Origin: Bacteroidales bacterium UBA6267
GTDB taxonomy: Bacteria; Bacteroidota; Bacteroidia; Bacteroidales; UBA1556
DNA length: 64,000 nt
Assembly (NCBI GenBank): GCA_002440745.1
Contig: DJVB01000056.1
Coordinates: 11,267 to 75,266 of the forward strand
Reading direction: 5' to 3'
Part shown: piece by piece, positions 26,407 through 35,342 of the stretch
Layout: the number at the start of each line of letters is the position of its first letter
Numbering within the stretch: the stretch's first letter is position 1
The notes under the pieces: generated by a model
The model's database searches: none
What the model was told of the DNA's origin: nothing
What the model saw: the letters and a program-made list of their open reading frames with translations, nothing else
Program-made: the position numbers and the translations under genes

Positions 26407-28095
26407 CTACCTCTCGATCAGCAATTTAGCAGCACCTTCAAGACTGCTGCACGCCGAAAAGATTTTCAGCATATAAACGCCGGATTCCAAATTTTTGACA
26501 TCAATAGTATAAAAACCACCACGGTCCGCCCATTTGGTATCCACAAGTTTCCCTGAAGCATCATAGATTTGAATCTGAAGTTTTTCGACTAAAGTTTTTG
26601 GTTTAATGATTACAAAATCTGTTGCCGGATTTGGAAAAACCGTAAAACCATCTATAAGCCCAATACCATTCTCCAATCCTGAAATCTTTGGCGACAAAGC
26701 AATATTCAACCATGTTTTTGCATCGGAATCTACCCAAACCGAATCCACCACTTTTGCATTATATCCCGAGGCGGAATACTTCACCTGATAAAAACCGGAA
26801 TCTAACATGCGATAGTAATTTCCATGAGGCATGTAGGTATAAACATGGGAGCTGTCTTTATCATGGTTGAGAAGTTCAATTTTTGCTTTTAAAGGAAGTC
26901 CGGTGACGCTGTCGGTCACATAGCCCCTTAAACCTTGATTTGTTGCACACAGAAAGTCGAGTAAAGCTTGCTTATTATAATTCCAAAGCGTACTGAACTG
27001 ATTTTCAGGTAATAACTTTGTGTTTGACAACTCGATTGTAACCTCACGACAGTTATGCCAAAAGTTCATATAATCTTGTCGGCCACCGGTGACTTCGTAC
27101 CACTGATAACCGTTTGTTACGCCACCAAGAAAAGTAAAATAGCTATTATTTGCAGCATTATGGCAGTTGGTAGCATATTGATTACCAATCTTCTGCCACC
27201 AATCATCATCTGCAGTCAATTTGGACCATGTATCCCAAGGATAATTAAAAACTTCAGCGCCGCCATGAAAATTTGCTGCTAATGTAAATTGATAATTATT
27301 GGCGAAGTCCATAAAAATAACTGTTTCAGGCTGATACGCATTTCCATCGGGATGTGGGCCATCATCCGGATCGGGAAAATTCCGGTTTATATCCACATTA
27401 TTTGCATTATATCTTTTAGCCTGAGCCACAGTATGATTGCCTCCATTATAAGTTCCATCAGGATTAGCAAAAGGATTTATCCAAATAGTGTTACTATCCA
27501 ACAAAAGTGTTGATAATGAATCAGTACCGTAATTATCAATTAGATATTTGGCAAGTTTAAACATCAGGATAGCTCCTGTTGTTTCGTTTCCATGCATGGT
27601 AGAAGTCAGTAAAATGTGAGGCTCAGGCTCATCCTGAGAAATATTTTTACTCATCTTCCAAATTATAATTTTTCGTCCTGAGGGCAAAGTGCCTAAATCT
27701 TGACGCTGCATGAATTGAGGATACATATTAGCCAGAATCGTCATCACGCTGTCATATTGCTCATAAGTCGGATAAAAACTGAAATCGGAGCTCAGTAAAT
27801 ATTGAACATCGAATTTGGCTTCATTAACAAGCAAAGTTTCAAGGGGCAAAACCCGAAAAGGAATCATCGTTTTCACAACTAATTCATACCGGTTTTTATC
27901 CACATAAAACTCTACAGAATCTGTCGAAACTGAGGAGATATCTAATCGAATTTGGTCTTTTATCAACTGAAATTCAGCATGTTTCATTTTCAAGCAGACC
28001 TCTCCCCTTTCTTTCAACTGCATGGTTGCCGGTTGAGCAAATCCCAAACTTGAAATCAGGATAAAAAAAGCCAAAAAGACGTTGATTTTAAACAT
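26407..28095 (-). CDS. M14 zinc carboxypeptidase, T9SS-secreted
   Basis: A 562-aa exported metallocarboxypeptidase. The frame opens 27 codons upstream inside dapA, but ATG 28095 gives a clear signal peptide (MFKINVFLAFFILISSLGFAQ) and starts 1 bp after the dapA stop. The zinc ligands are in TSTMHGNETTGAILMF (HxxE) and ANFHGGAEVFNYPWDTW (His); the catalytic Glu is in REVTIELSNTK. A CarboxypepD regulatory-like beta domain follows (LRGYVTDSVTGLPLKAKIEL). The C-terminus is a type A sorting domain with FTVFPNPATDFV and ENLESGVYMLKIFS-type ending. It should be exported by the type IX system and trim peptides C-terminally. Confidence 0.92.
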   Translation of the reverse strand: MFKINVFLAFFILISSLGFAQPATMQLKERGEVCLKMKHAEFQLIKDQIRLDISSVSTDSVEFYVDKNRYELVVKTMIPFRVLPLETLLVNEAKFDVQYLLSSDFSFYPTYEQYDSVMTILANMYPQFMQRQDLGTLPSGRKIIIWKMSKNISQDEPEPHILLTSTMHGNETTGAILMFKLAKYLIDNYGTDSLSTLLLDSNTIWINPFANPDGTYNGGNHTVAQAKRYNANNVDINRNFPDPDDGPHPDGNAYQPETVIFMDFANNYQFTLAANFHGGAEVFNYPWDTWSKLTADDDWWQKIGNQYATNCHNAANNSYFTFLGGVTNGYQWYEVTGGRQDYMNFWHNCREVTIELSNTKLLPENQFSTLWNYNKQALLDFLCATNQGLRGYVTDSVTGLPLKAKIELLNHDKDSSHVYTYMPHGNYYRMLDSGFYQVKYSASGYNAKVVDSVWVDSDAKTWLNIALSPKISGLENGIGLIDGFTVFPNPATDFVIIKPKTLVEKLQIQIYDASGKLVDTKWADRGGFYTIDVKNLESGVYMLKIFSACSSLEGAAKLLIER

Positions 28096-28096
28096 T

Positions 28097-28993
28097 TTAA
28101 CCGATTTTTTTATTAAGACGTTCCATTTCTTTAAAAAGATCTTCTTGAACAGGAACCATGGGTAAACGAAGCACATTTTTCAAAAGTCCTTTGATACTAA
28201 GCAAGGCTTTTATTCCCGCAGGATTGCCGTCCTTAAATAACGCATTAGTAATTTCCAATAGTTGGTAATGATTGCGAAGCGCGCTATACCTGTCGCCACC
28301 GTTTATCATTTCCCGAACTAAAGAAGAGAACAAATCGGGATAGGCATTGGCCACCACAGAAATAACTCCGTCACCGCCAACCGAAAGAATAGGTAGGGTC
28401 AGAGCATCGTCACCACTTAGTACATAGAAATTCTCCTGGCGGTTTTGGATAATCTCCATGATTTGATTCAAATTTCCACTTGCCTCTTTGATTGCAACAA
28501 TATTCTGAAAATCATTAGCAAGACGGATTACCGTTTCAGGGAGAATATTTGAACTAGTCCTGCCCGGAACATTATAAAGAATAATTGGCAGCGAGGTGGA
28601 AGATGCAATTGCCTCAAAATGAGCATAAATACCCCTTTGGTTTGGTTTATTGTAATAAGGTGCAACCGAAAGAATCGCATCGCATTTATCCGAGGACAAA
28701 GTTTTGACAAAGGAAACAACAGAAGCAGTATTATTTCCTCCGGCTCCAACCACAAGCCCGCAGCGACCGTCAACTGTAGCACGCACTGCATCTAAGATAT
28801 CCAATTTCTCAAACTCAGTAAGAGTTGCCGTTTCGGCAGTTGTGCCCAAAGCAACCACAAATTCAACACCGCCTGAAATTACATAGTTTACCAAATTTCT
28901 CAGGCTATCAAAATCAACCTGACCATTTTCATGAAAAGGAGTAACAAGTGCAACTCCGGTTCCGATAATTTTCTTATGAATCATATTATACAT
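28097..28993 (-). CDS. dapA: 4-hydroxy-tetrahydrodipicolinate synthase
   Basis: The 298-aa enzyme condenses pyruvate with aspartate semialdehyde in the lysine and diaminopimelate pathway. Signatures are GTGVALVTPFHENGQVDFDSL, GTTAETATLTEFEKL near 45 (substrate loop), ILYNVPGRTSSNI near 135 (catalytic Tyr) and NIVAIKEASGNL near 160, whose Lys forms the Schiff base. The ATG at 28984 is an equally possible start, 3 codons in. It lies between the DUF6913-like gene (3-bp gap) and the M14 peptidase gene, all read together. Confidence 0.96.
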   Translation of the reverse strand: MYNMIHKKIIGTGVALVTPFHENGQVDFDSLRNLVNYVISGGVEFVVALGTTAETATLTEFEKLDILDAVRATVDGRCGLVVGAGGNNTASVVSFVKTLSSDKCDAILSVAPYYNKPNQRGIYAHFEAIASSTSLPIILYNVPGRTSSNILPETVIRLANDFQNIVAIKEASGNLNQIMEIIQNRQENFYVLSGDDALTLPILSVGGDGVISVVANAYPDLFSSLVREMINGGDRYSALRNHYQLLEITNALFKDGNPAGIKALLSIKGLLKNVLRLPMVPVQEDLFKEMERLNKKIG

Positions 28994-28996
28994 GTT

Positions 28997-29548
28997 TTAT
29001 TTTTTGGGTTGAAGGTCTTCCAATAAGCTTAAAACTTCCTTTATAAAGCGCGACAAATCAGAAGGTTCCACACCTTGAATCATCAAATCGTAGTGAGTTT
29101 TCATTTCGTTGCTCATCAAACCGACCTTACATTTAGCAATTGAAAGAGCCGTGATATATTTTAAAGGAGGCAAAAGATCCAAATTAAAATCAATTAATAA
29201 ATCAAATTCTGTTTTGAGAAAATCTTTTACAAAAGCGTTTTGAGGACGTCCATTGAAGGCAAGGTCTTTCGACAAGATGAAATCATAGGTAACCCTTTGG
29301 TGAATAAAATGAGGTAAGTCTTTATATTTAACGTAACCTAACGCTTTTACTGTTTTTTGAAAAGTTTGAATATGCCTAACAAAACTGGCTACTTTATTAT
29401 AATCGTTTTCCGTTGACGCATCAAAAACGACACCTATAGTTTTGGCTGATTCCAAATTATAAAATGCCCTCTGACGCTCCAATCGCGCCAACTTTTTGGT
29501 TAATTCCTTATTCAGAAGAAACCCTTTTAAACTGCTAAAACCTGCCAA
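28997..29548 (-). CDS. DUF6913-like conserved hypothetical protein
   Basis: The 183-aa cytoplasmic protein has no signal or membrane segment. The pattern GFLLNKELTKKLARLERQ, then IGVVFDASTENDYNKVASFV, then FVKDFLKTEFDLLIDFNL fits a small alpha/beta Bacteroidota family that commonly sits beside dapA; I believe this is DUF6913, but the name is from memory. The function is unknown. It begins the operon with dapA and the M14 peptidase. Confidence 0.62.
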   Translation of the reverse strand: MAGFSSLKGFLLNKELTKKLARLERQRAFYNLESAKTIGVVFDASTENDYNKVASFVRHIQTFQKTVKALGYVKYKDLPHFIHQRVTYDFILSKDLAFNGRPQNAFVKDFLKTEFDLLIDFNLDLLPPLKYITALSIAKCKVGLMSNEMKTHYDLMIQGVEPSDLSRFIKEVLSLLEDLQPKK

Positions 29549-29763
29549 ATTATACTCGTTTTAAAAATCGGGTAAAAATAGAAAAAAACAGAATGATTCT
29601 GACAGCAGTTTATAGCCCGAAATGGATTAAACCGACTAAACGAAAAATGTCATTTCGAATAATTCCACCCATCAAAAACTATTGTGGCACAATTTAACAA
29701 TAAGGTTTTGATAAGTTTCCAAAAAAACTTAGAGAAACATCTTCATCACGAAGCATATTTAGC

Positions 29764-29771
29764 TAATTTTG
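29764..29771 (+). promoter_or_regulatory. -7 element of the TPR gene
   Basis: TAATTTTG matches TAnnTTTG, 62 bp upstream of the ATG at 29833. Confidence 0.45.
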
Positions 29772-29832
29772 TTTTTGAAATTTAGACAAATTTTTGTGTA
29801 AAAATTTCGCGTGAAAAATTCTAAACGACCGT

Positions 29833-31221
29833 ATGGATAGAGATTTTGAAAGTAGTGATTATCAAGAGATAAACGATCTGATTAGCAGATTTGAGGAGGT
29901 AGTTTCTAATGGGAATTCCTTTTATTTTGATGCTGATGAATTCGAAGAAATTATTGATTATTACGCATTTAACAATAATGATAAGTATCTCGAAAAAGCA
30001 ATCAACTCTGCAATACAACTTTTCCCAAACAATCCATATTTTAAGCTTAAAACTGCGGAGCGACATGCTTTATTTGGTCATTATTTCAAGGCTATACGAC
30101 TCATAAACAGCGTATTAAAAGACGAACCCAATAATCTTGATGCTTTAGAAACCTTAGCCAATATTTATAGCGAAGATGGAAAGCCTATGATGGCAGTTAA
30201 AACCTATCTCCAAATGCTCAAGCTGGGAGCTCCTGAGGCAAGCACTTTGTTCAGCATTGCCCAAGAATATCAATATTTTGACAAATGGGAGGTTGCAGCG
30301 CGTTATCTCAAGCGGATTTTAGAAAAATATCCCGACTACTATAATGCAATTCACGAATTATATCACAGTTTTGAGCTAATGGGAGACATGGTTAGCAGCG
30401 TTGAGTATTTCAAAGAATTTATAGATAAAAACCCATATTCAACCTCTGCTTGGTTCAATTTGGGAGTTTCGTATAGCAATTTAGGCATGTTTCCTGAGGC
30501 AATCGAAGCTTATGATTATGTGTTAGCCATTGACCCTTATTATAGCAGTGCAGCTTTCAACAAAGGCAATGCCTTCATGAATCTTGGGAAATTTGAAGAT
30601 GCCATTCTGAGTTTTAAGGAAACTTCTATCGCCGAGCCTGAGGACAGCTTAACCTTTATTTATATAGCCAAATGTCACGAAAATCTCGAAAACTTCGATG
30701 ATGCATTACGTTACTTTTTTAAAGCAATTGAGCTTGACGATACAAATGGAGAAGCACATGCAGGTATAGCTTCCGTTTATCATCAAATGGAATCGCCTGA
30801 AAAAGCATTAGGTTTTATGGAAAAAGCCATTTCTTTAAGTCCTGATATTAATGAATTTAAGATTGCTTACGGGGCTATATTAATTGATTTGGAGCGATAT
30901 GAAGAAGCTGAAGATGTTTTGGAAGAGCTTATCAAAAAGGAAACAGATGAAGTGGACCCGTGGTATTTTTTAGCCGATATAAAAATCATTCTCGAAAAAT
31001 ATGATTCAGCATATCAGTTATTGACGAATGCTCCGGAAACGGTTCAAAATGATCGAAAAATCATCTTCAAGATGGCCGATTTATTGATTCAAATGAAAAT
31101 GCCAAAAGAGGCTAAGGTATATTTGGACCAACTTAATATTATTGACATTCAACAATTTAATCAATTATTGGAGAATCCGGAGGCACTTGATTTTTTCCTA
31201 AATGGATTTTCGCCATCATAA
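29833..31221 (+). CDS. tetratricopeptide repeat protein
   Basis: The 462-aa protein consists almost entirely of about eleven TPR units after a 50-residue acidic N-terminal region. Clear repeats include PNNLDALETLANIYSEDGKP, YSTSAWFNLGVSYSNLGMF, YYSSAAFNKGNAFMNLGKFE and NGEAHAGIASVYHQMESPE. There is no signal peptide, so it is a cytoplasmic scaffold of unknown partner. It precedes the DUF368 gene by 22 bp and probably shares its transcript. Confidence 0.9.
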   Translation: MDRDFESSDYQEINDLISRFEEVVSNGNSFYFDADEFEEIIDYYAFNNNDKYLEKAINSAIQLFPNNPYFKLKTAERHALFGHYFKAIRLINSVLKDEPNNLDALETLANIYSEDGKPMMAVKTYLQMLKLGAPEASTLFSIAQEYQYFDKWEVAARYLKRILEKYPDYYNAIHELYHSFELMGDMVSSVEYFKEFIDKNPYSTSAWFNLGVSYSNLGMFPEAIEAYDYVLAIDPYYSSAAFNKGNAFMNLGKFEDAILSFKETSIAEPEDSLTFIYIAKCHENLENFDDALRYFFKAIELDDTNGEAHAGIASVYHQMESPEKALGFMEKAISLSPDINEFKIAYGAILIDLERYEEAEDVLEELIKKETDEVDPWYFLADIKIILEKYDSAYQLLTNAPETVQNDRKIIFKMADLLIQMKMPKEAKVYLDQLNIIDIQQFNQLLENPEALDFFLNGFSPS

Positions 31222-31243
31222 ATTTTAAACCAATTACCAAATT

Positions 31244-32170
31244 ATGATAAAATATTATCTTTTGACCATGCTCAAAGGCATTGCTATGGGAGCGGCTGAC
31301 GTTGTCCCGGGCGTATCCGGAGGTACAATAGCTTTTATCAGTGGCATTTATGAAAAGCTGATTGACTCCATTAAGTCTATAAATATCAACAACTTAAAAC
31401 TTCTTCTTAAAGGTAAGATTAGAGAATTTTGGGAAGCAATTAACGGAACGTTTCTATTGAGCTTAGTTTTTGGAATTGGAATTAGCGTGGTGTCGTTGGC
31501 CAAAGGGCTCAAATTTTTGTTGGAAAACCACCCCATTCTTGTTTGGTCATTTTTCTTTGGTTTAGTCTTAGCATCAGCTATTTATGTTGGAAAAACCATC
31601 AAAAAATGGGAAGCTAAAACCATCATTGCCGGTATTGCGGGCGCTATTGCTGCCTATTTTATAACGGTTATCACACCGGCGGAAGCTAACAGCTCTTATT
31701 TCTTTGTTTTTCTTTCAGGCTCCATTGCAATTTGCGCCATGATTTTGCCGGGCATTTCCGGTAGTTTCATCTTAGTTTTGTTGGGCATGTACAAGTATAT
31801 TTTGGATGCCGTATCTGAATTCAATATTGGAGTCATTGCAATATTTATGGCTGGAGCTGCCATTGGCATCACCTCTTTTTCCCATCTATTATCCTGGTTG
31901 CTACGCAAATACCATAATATCACCATCGCTGTTCTTACAGGATTTATGTTAGGGTCGCTCAACAAAATTTGGCCGTGGAAGGAAGTCTTAGAAACATTCA
32001 CCGACCGTCATGGGGAAATCAAGCCATTGATCGAAAAAAACATCCTGCCAAATAGTTATGAACAAATTACGGGCGCTCCTCCACAATTATTGGCCGCAAT
32101 AGGCTTAGCTATCTTTGGTTTTGCACTCATTTTTGTAATTGAGGGTATTGCAAATCGCCTAAAAAAATGA
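31244..32170 (+). CDS. DUF368 family membrane protein (polyprenyl-phosphate transporter family)
   Basis: The 308-aa protein is polytopic, with eight to ten hydrophobic segments. The opening KGIAMGAADVVPGVSGGTIAFISGIYEKLI and the later ICAMILPGISGSFILVLLGMYK are the two inverted DUF368 repeats. Members of this family (PopT) have been shown to act in undecaprenyl-phosphate recycling across the inner membrane, a role fitting the polysaccharide genes elsewhere in the window. It overlaps aroE as ATGA. Confidence 0.9.
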   Translation: MIKYYLLTMLKGIAMGAADVVPGVSGGTIAFISGIYEKLIDSIKSININNLKLLLKGKIREFWEAINGTFLLSLVFGIGISVVSLAKGLKFLLENHPILVWSFFFGLVLASAIYVGKTIKKWEAKTIIAGIAGAIAAYFITVITPAEANSSYFFVFLSGSIAICAMILPGISGSFILVLLGMYKYILDAVSEFNIGVIAIFMAGAAIGITSFSHLLSWLLRKYHNITIAVLTGFMLGSLNKIWPWKEVLETFTDRHGEIKPLIEKNILPNSYEQITGAPPQLLAAIGLAIFGFALIFVIEGIANRLKK

Positions 32171-32898
32171 GGATTTTCGGATTAATCGGCAAAAGATTAT
32201 CGCATTCCTTTTCACCGGAATATTTCCACCGATTTTTTGAAAGCAATAATCTTGATGCAGCCTATAATCTTTTTGAAATCAACACCATACAAGATTTAGA
32301 AACGGTTCTAAAAACGAAAAACCTCCACGGATTCAATATTACAATTCCCTACAAATCCGAAATCATTCCCTTTTTGACCCAAGCCACGGAAGCTGTCCAA
32401 AAAACCGGCGCTTGTAATTGCGTGAAGATTGTTAATCAATCACTTATCGGCCACAACACAGACGTTGACGGATTTAGCTTTTTATTGGAAAATGCACTTG
32501 ATAAGCAGATTGATTATAAAGCTATACTACTTGGTAACGGAGGGGCTTCAAAAGCCGTACAGTTTGTTTTAAATAATCGCGAAATCCCCTTTAAGCTTAT
32601 AAGTAGAAGACCTAACGATAACGCTTTAAATTGGACTCAAATTATTACAAAGGAAATCATTCAAAATCATCAACTTATAATCAATACGACTCCCATAGGA
32701 ATGTATCCTGATATTGATGCAGCACCCCATTTTCCTTACGAGTTTTTAAACACAAATCATATTGCTATTGATTTGATTTACAACCCTGAAACCACCTTGT
32801 TTTTGAAGAAATGTGGGGCTAATCAAGCAAAAACCATAAATGGATTACAAATGCTTTATCGACAAGCTGAGGCTTCGTGGGAATTCTGGAATTCTTAA
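32167..32898 (+). CDS. aroE: shikimate dehydrogenase
   Basis: The 243-aa enzyme reduces 3-dehydroshikimate to shikimate with NADPH. The substrate-binding start FGLIGKRLSHSFSPEYFH, the catalytic Lys in NITIPYKSEIIPFL near 64, the Asp in GHNTDVDGFSFLL near 99, the nucleotide loop LLGNGGASKAVQFVL near 124 and INTTPIGMYPD near 175 are all present. It is slightly short for the family (about 270 aa), mostly at the C-terminus. Translationally coupled to the DUF368 gene. aroC of the same pathway lies at 39.5 kb. Confidence 0.95.
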   Translation: MRIFGLIGKRLSHSFSPEYFHRFFESNNLDAAYNLFEINTIQDLETVLKTKNLHGFNITIPYKSEIIPFLTQATEAVQKTGACNCVKIVNQSLIGHNTDVDGFSFLLENALDKQIDYKAILLGNGGASKAVQFVLNNREIPFKLISRRPNDNALNWTQIITKEIIQNHQLIINTTPIGMYPDIDAAPHFPYEFLNTNHIAIDLIYNPETTLFLKKCGANQAKTINGLQMLYRQAEASWEFWNS

Positions 32899-32934
32899 GA
32901 TAAATATCATCCAAAAACCTTTCTCTAATTTTAA

Positions 32935-32942
32935 TAGTTTTG
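32935..32942 (+). promoter_or_regulatory. -7 element of the nitroreductase gene
   Basis: TAGTTTTG matches TAnnTTTG, 18 bp before the ATG at 32960. Confidence 0.5.
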
Positions 32943-32959
32943 CACCTCAATTTTAAAAG

Positions 32960-33598
32960 ATGAAGATGAAACCCATTATTGAAGCACTCAAGAATAGATA
33001 TGCCGTCAAACTATTTGATGACAGCAAGAAATTAACAGTTGAACAAATTGAAGATTTAAAAGCCGTTGTCAATCTTACTGCGTCCTCGCTTGGGATGCAA
33101 CCCTATAGAGTTGTTATTATTGAAAATCAAAAGATTAAGGAAGCATTAAAGCCTCATGCTTACGACCAAGCGCAAATCACTACCGCATCGCATTTGTTTC
33201 TTTTTTGCGCACATCAGCAAATAGATAATGCTTATGTTGACGATTATATGAATTTGATCTCAGAAATACGACATCAATCGCGCGAATCCTTAAAAGGTTA
33301 TGAGTCAATGGTTAGTAGTTTTGTAAATAGCAGAACAAAAGAAGAATTAGAGGTTTGGGCTTCAAAACAAGCCTATATCGGTATTGGAAATTTGCTCACA
33401 TCAGCAGCAATTGCCGGAATTGATGCCTGTCCGATGGAAGGATTTGATCCACAAGCCTTTAAAGAAGTATTGAATCTCGACAAAATGAATTTGCAGCCTT
33501 TAGCTTTGGTAGCTTTAGGATATAAAAGCCCGGAAGACAAATATGCCAAATTAGCGAAAGTCAGGAGAAGCAACGACACGATGTTTATGCAATTTTAA
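32960..33598 (+). CDS. nitroreductase family NAD(P)H-dependent oxidoreductase
   Basis: The 212-aa flavoprotein has the NfsB-like layout: IIEALKNRYAVKLFDDSKKL at the N-terminus, LTASSLGMQPYRVVIIEN near 45 (FMN phosphate contacts), AYIGIGNLLTSAAIAGIDACPMEGFDP near 140 and ALVALGYKSPEDKYAKLAKVRRS near the end. The likely cofactor is FMN and the enzyme would reduce quinones or nitroaromatics; the true substrate is unknown. A TAnnTTTG element sits just upstream, and miaB follows 20 bp downstream. Confidence 0.92.
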   Translation: MKMKPIIEALKNRYAVKLFDDSKKLTVEQIEDLKAVVNLTASSLGMQPYRVVIIENQKIKEALKPHAYDQAQITTASHLFLFCAHQQIDNAYVDDYMNLISEIRHQSRESLKGYESMVSSFVNSRTKEELEVWASKQAYIGIGNLLTSAAIAGIDACPMEGFDPQAFKEVLNLDKMNLQPLALVALGYKSPEDKYAKLAKVRRSNDTMFMQF

Positions 33599-33618
33599 GG
33601 CATTTAAAGAAACTATTG

Positions 33619-34938
33619 ATGAAGAAACTTTTTATAGAAACCTATGGCTGTCAGATGAATGTTGCTGATTCTGAGGTTGTTGCTTCAATAATGAGCAAAG
33701 ATGGATATATCCTTACGGAAAACGCTCAAGAAGCAGATGTCATTTTCGTAAATACTTGTTCTATAAGGGACAATGCCGAGCGGAGAGTACGCAATAGAAT
33801 TCAAGAGTTCAAAGCTTTGAAGAAACGCAACCCCATGTTAAAAGTCGGCATTCTGGGCTGCATGGCTGAAAGGTTAAAAGACAAACTTCTTGAAGATGAA
33901 GTTTTTGTAGATTTAATTGCAGGGCCGGATGCTTATCGTGACTTACCTAATATGCTTGAGCAAATAACCGATGGCCGACAGATTGCCAATGTAGTTTTGT
34001 CGTTGGAAGAAACGTATAACGACATTTCGCCCATAAGATTAGATAAAAATGGTGTAAGTGGATTCATTTCAATCATGCGCGGTTGTGACAATTATTGTTC
34101 CTATTGTGTTGTTCCGTTCACCCGTGGACACGAGCGCAGCAGAAGTCCTCAAACCATTGTCAGTGAAGCTCTTGACATGGTAAATCAAGGTTATAAAGAA
34201 GTTACATTATTAGGTCAAAACGTAAATTCGTATAATTGGGAAGAGAATGGCGAGAAAGTCAATTTTGCAGATTTACTCAAGATGGTTGCGAAAATCAGCC
34301 CTGATTTACGGGTTCGTTTTTCCACATCACATCCAAAGGACATCAGCGATGAATTAATTTTAACCATTGCCCGGACGCCAAATATTTGCAATTCAATTCA
34401 TCTGCCGGTGCAATCGGGAAGTACGGAAGTGTTGAAGCGGATGAAAAGGTTTTATTCGCGCGAATGGTATCTCGACCGTATAGCAATGATTAAGAAGCAT
34501 ATACCCAACTGTGGACTTTCTACGGATATTATTGCCGGTTTTTGCGGCGAAACCGAGGAGGAGCATCAGGAGACTATTTCTCTTATGAAAGAAGTGGGTT
34601 ACGATTTTGCGTTTATGTTTATGTATTCAGAGCGTCCTGATACACTAGCGGCAAAGAAATATGAAGATGATGTGCCCGATGCAATTAAAAACCGCAGATT
34701 ACAGGAAATCATTGCAGTTCAACAAGATAACTCTTTAAAAAGCAATAAGCGCGATTTGGGTAAACATTTTCGGGTTTTGGTTGAAAGTGTTTCAAAGCGC
34801 TCAGCGGGTCAGCTTTCAGGACGGACAGATGAAAATAAGGTGGTAGTTTTTGATGGTCAGGGAGCCAAAATCGGCGACTATGTGGAAGTAGAAATTATGG
34901 ATTGTACTGCCGCAACTCTGATTGGAAAAAGAGTTTAA
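33619..34938 (+). CDS. miaB: tRNA-2-methylthio-N6-dimethylallyladenosine synthase
   Basis: The 439-aa radical-SAM methylthiotransferase modifies i6A37 of tRNA. The N-terminal UPF0004 domain supplies three Cys: ETYGCQMNVAD, VNTCSIRDNAE and GILGCMAERL. The radical-SAM cluster CxxxCxxC is in RGCDNYCSYCVVPFTRG near 150. A C-terminal TRAM domain follows (about 375-438). The pattern favours MiaB over RimO or MtaB. The open frame has TTG at 33616, but the ATG at 33619 is the natural start. Confidence 0.95.
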   Translation: MKKLFIETYGCQMNVADSEVVASIMSKDGYILTENAQEADVIFVNTCSIRDNAERRVRNRIQEFKALKKRNPMLKVGILGCMAERLKDKLLEDEVFVDLIAGPDAYRDLPNMLEQITDGRQIANVVLSLEETYNDISPIRLDKNGVSGFISIMRGCDNYCSYCVVPFTRGHERSRSPQTIVSEALDMVNQGYKEVTLLGQNVNSYNWEENGEKVNFADLLKMVAKISPDLRVRFSTSHPKDISDELILTIARTPNICNSIHLPVQSGSTEVLKRMKRFYSREWYLDRIAMIKKHIPNCGLSTDIIAGFCGETEEEHQETISLMKEVGYDFAFMFMYSERPDTLAAKKYEDDVPDAIKNRRLQEIIAVQQDNSLKSNKRDLGKHFRVLVESVSKRSAGQLSGRTDENKVVVFDGQGAKIGDYVEVEIMDCTAATLIGKRV

Positions 34939-34941
34939 AGG

Positions 34942-35295
34942 TCAAGGTTGTGTGGTCGAAAAACTATAGAAAGTTTGGGGCAAATCATACGTTGGCCAAA
35001 AAGAGATGCTATCTTCCGAAATATATCTAAACCAATAAGTTAGCTTACTTCCATCAAATTTTTCGATATACATGGAATCATTTGGCCCCCAGTAAAAAGT
35101 GCCGGTCCATGCAGGATTGTCCACATAAATTTGCCCATCGGAGCCAAAATAATGATTTCCTAAACCCATGTTTGGATTATTATACCATGTTTTTTCAAGA
35201 ATCAACAAATGCCGGTCTTTCAAATCCTCATCAGACTTTGAGCAGGACAATACAGACAAGAGAATTAGGAAACTAAATTTAAAAAACAACTTCAT
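34942..35295 (-). CDS. small lipoprotein, family not recognised
   Basis: The 117-aa protein (ATG 35295 preferred over 35304) has a lipoprotein signal with lipobox LLSVLSC, lipidated Cys about 18. The mature part, rich in Trp and Tyr (EKTWYNNPNMGLGNHYFGSDG, WTGTFYWGPNDSMYIEKFDG), looks like a small beta-barrel or lipocalin-like domain of the kind common in Bacteroidota, but I assign no function. It converges on miaB with only 3 bp between the stops. Confidence 0.6.
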   Translation of the reverse strand: MKLFFKFSFLILLSVLSCSKSDEDLKDRHLLILEKTWYNNPNMGLGNHYFGSDGQIYVDNPAWTGTFYWGPNDSMYIEKFDGSKLTYWFRYISEDSISFWPTYDLPQTFYSFSTTQP

Positions 35296-35342
35296 AGCAG
35301 ACATTAAAAATCAGGATTTTATACTTGATTTTCAAAAAAAGG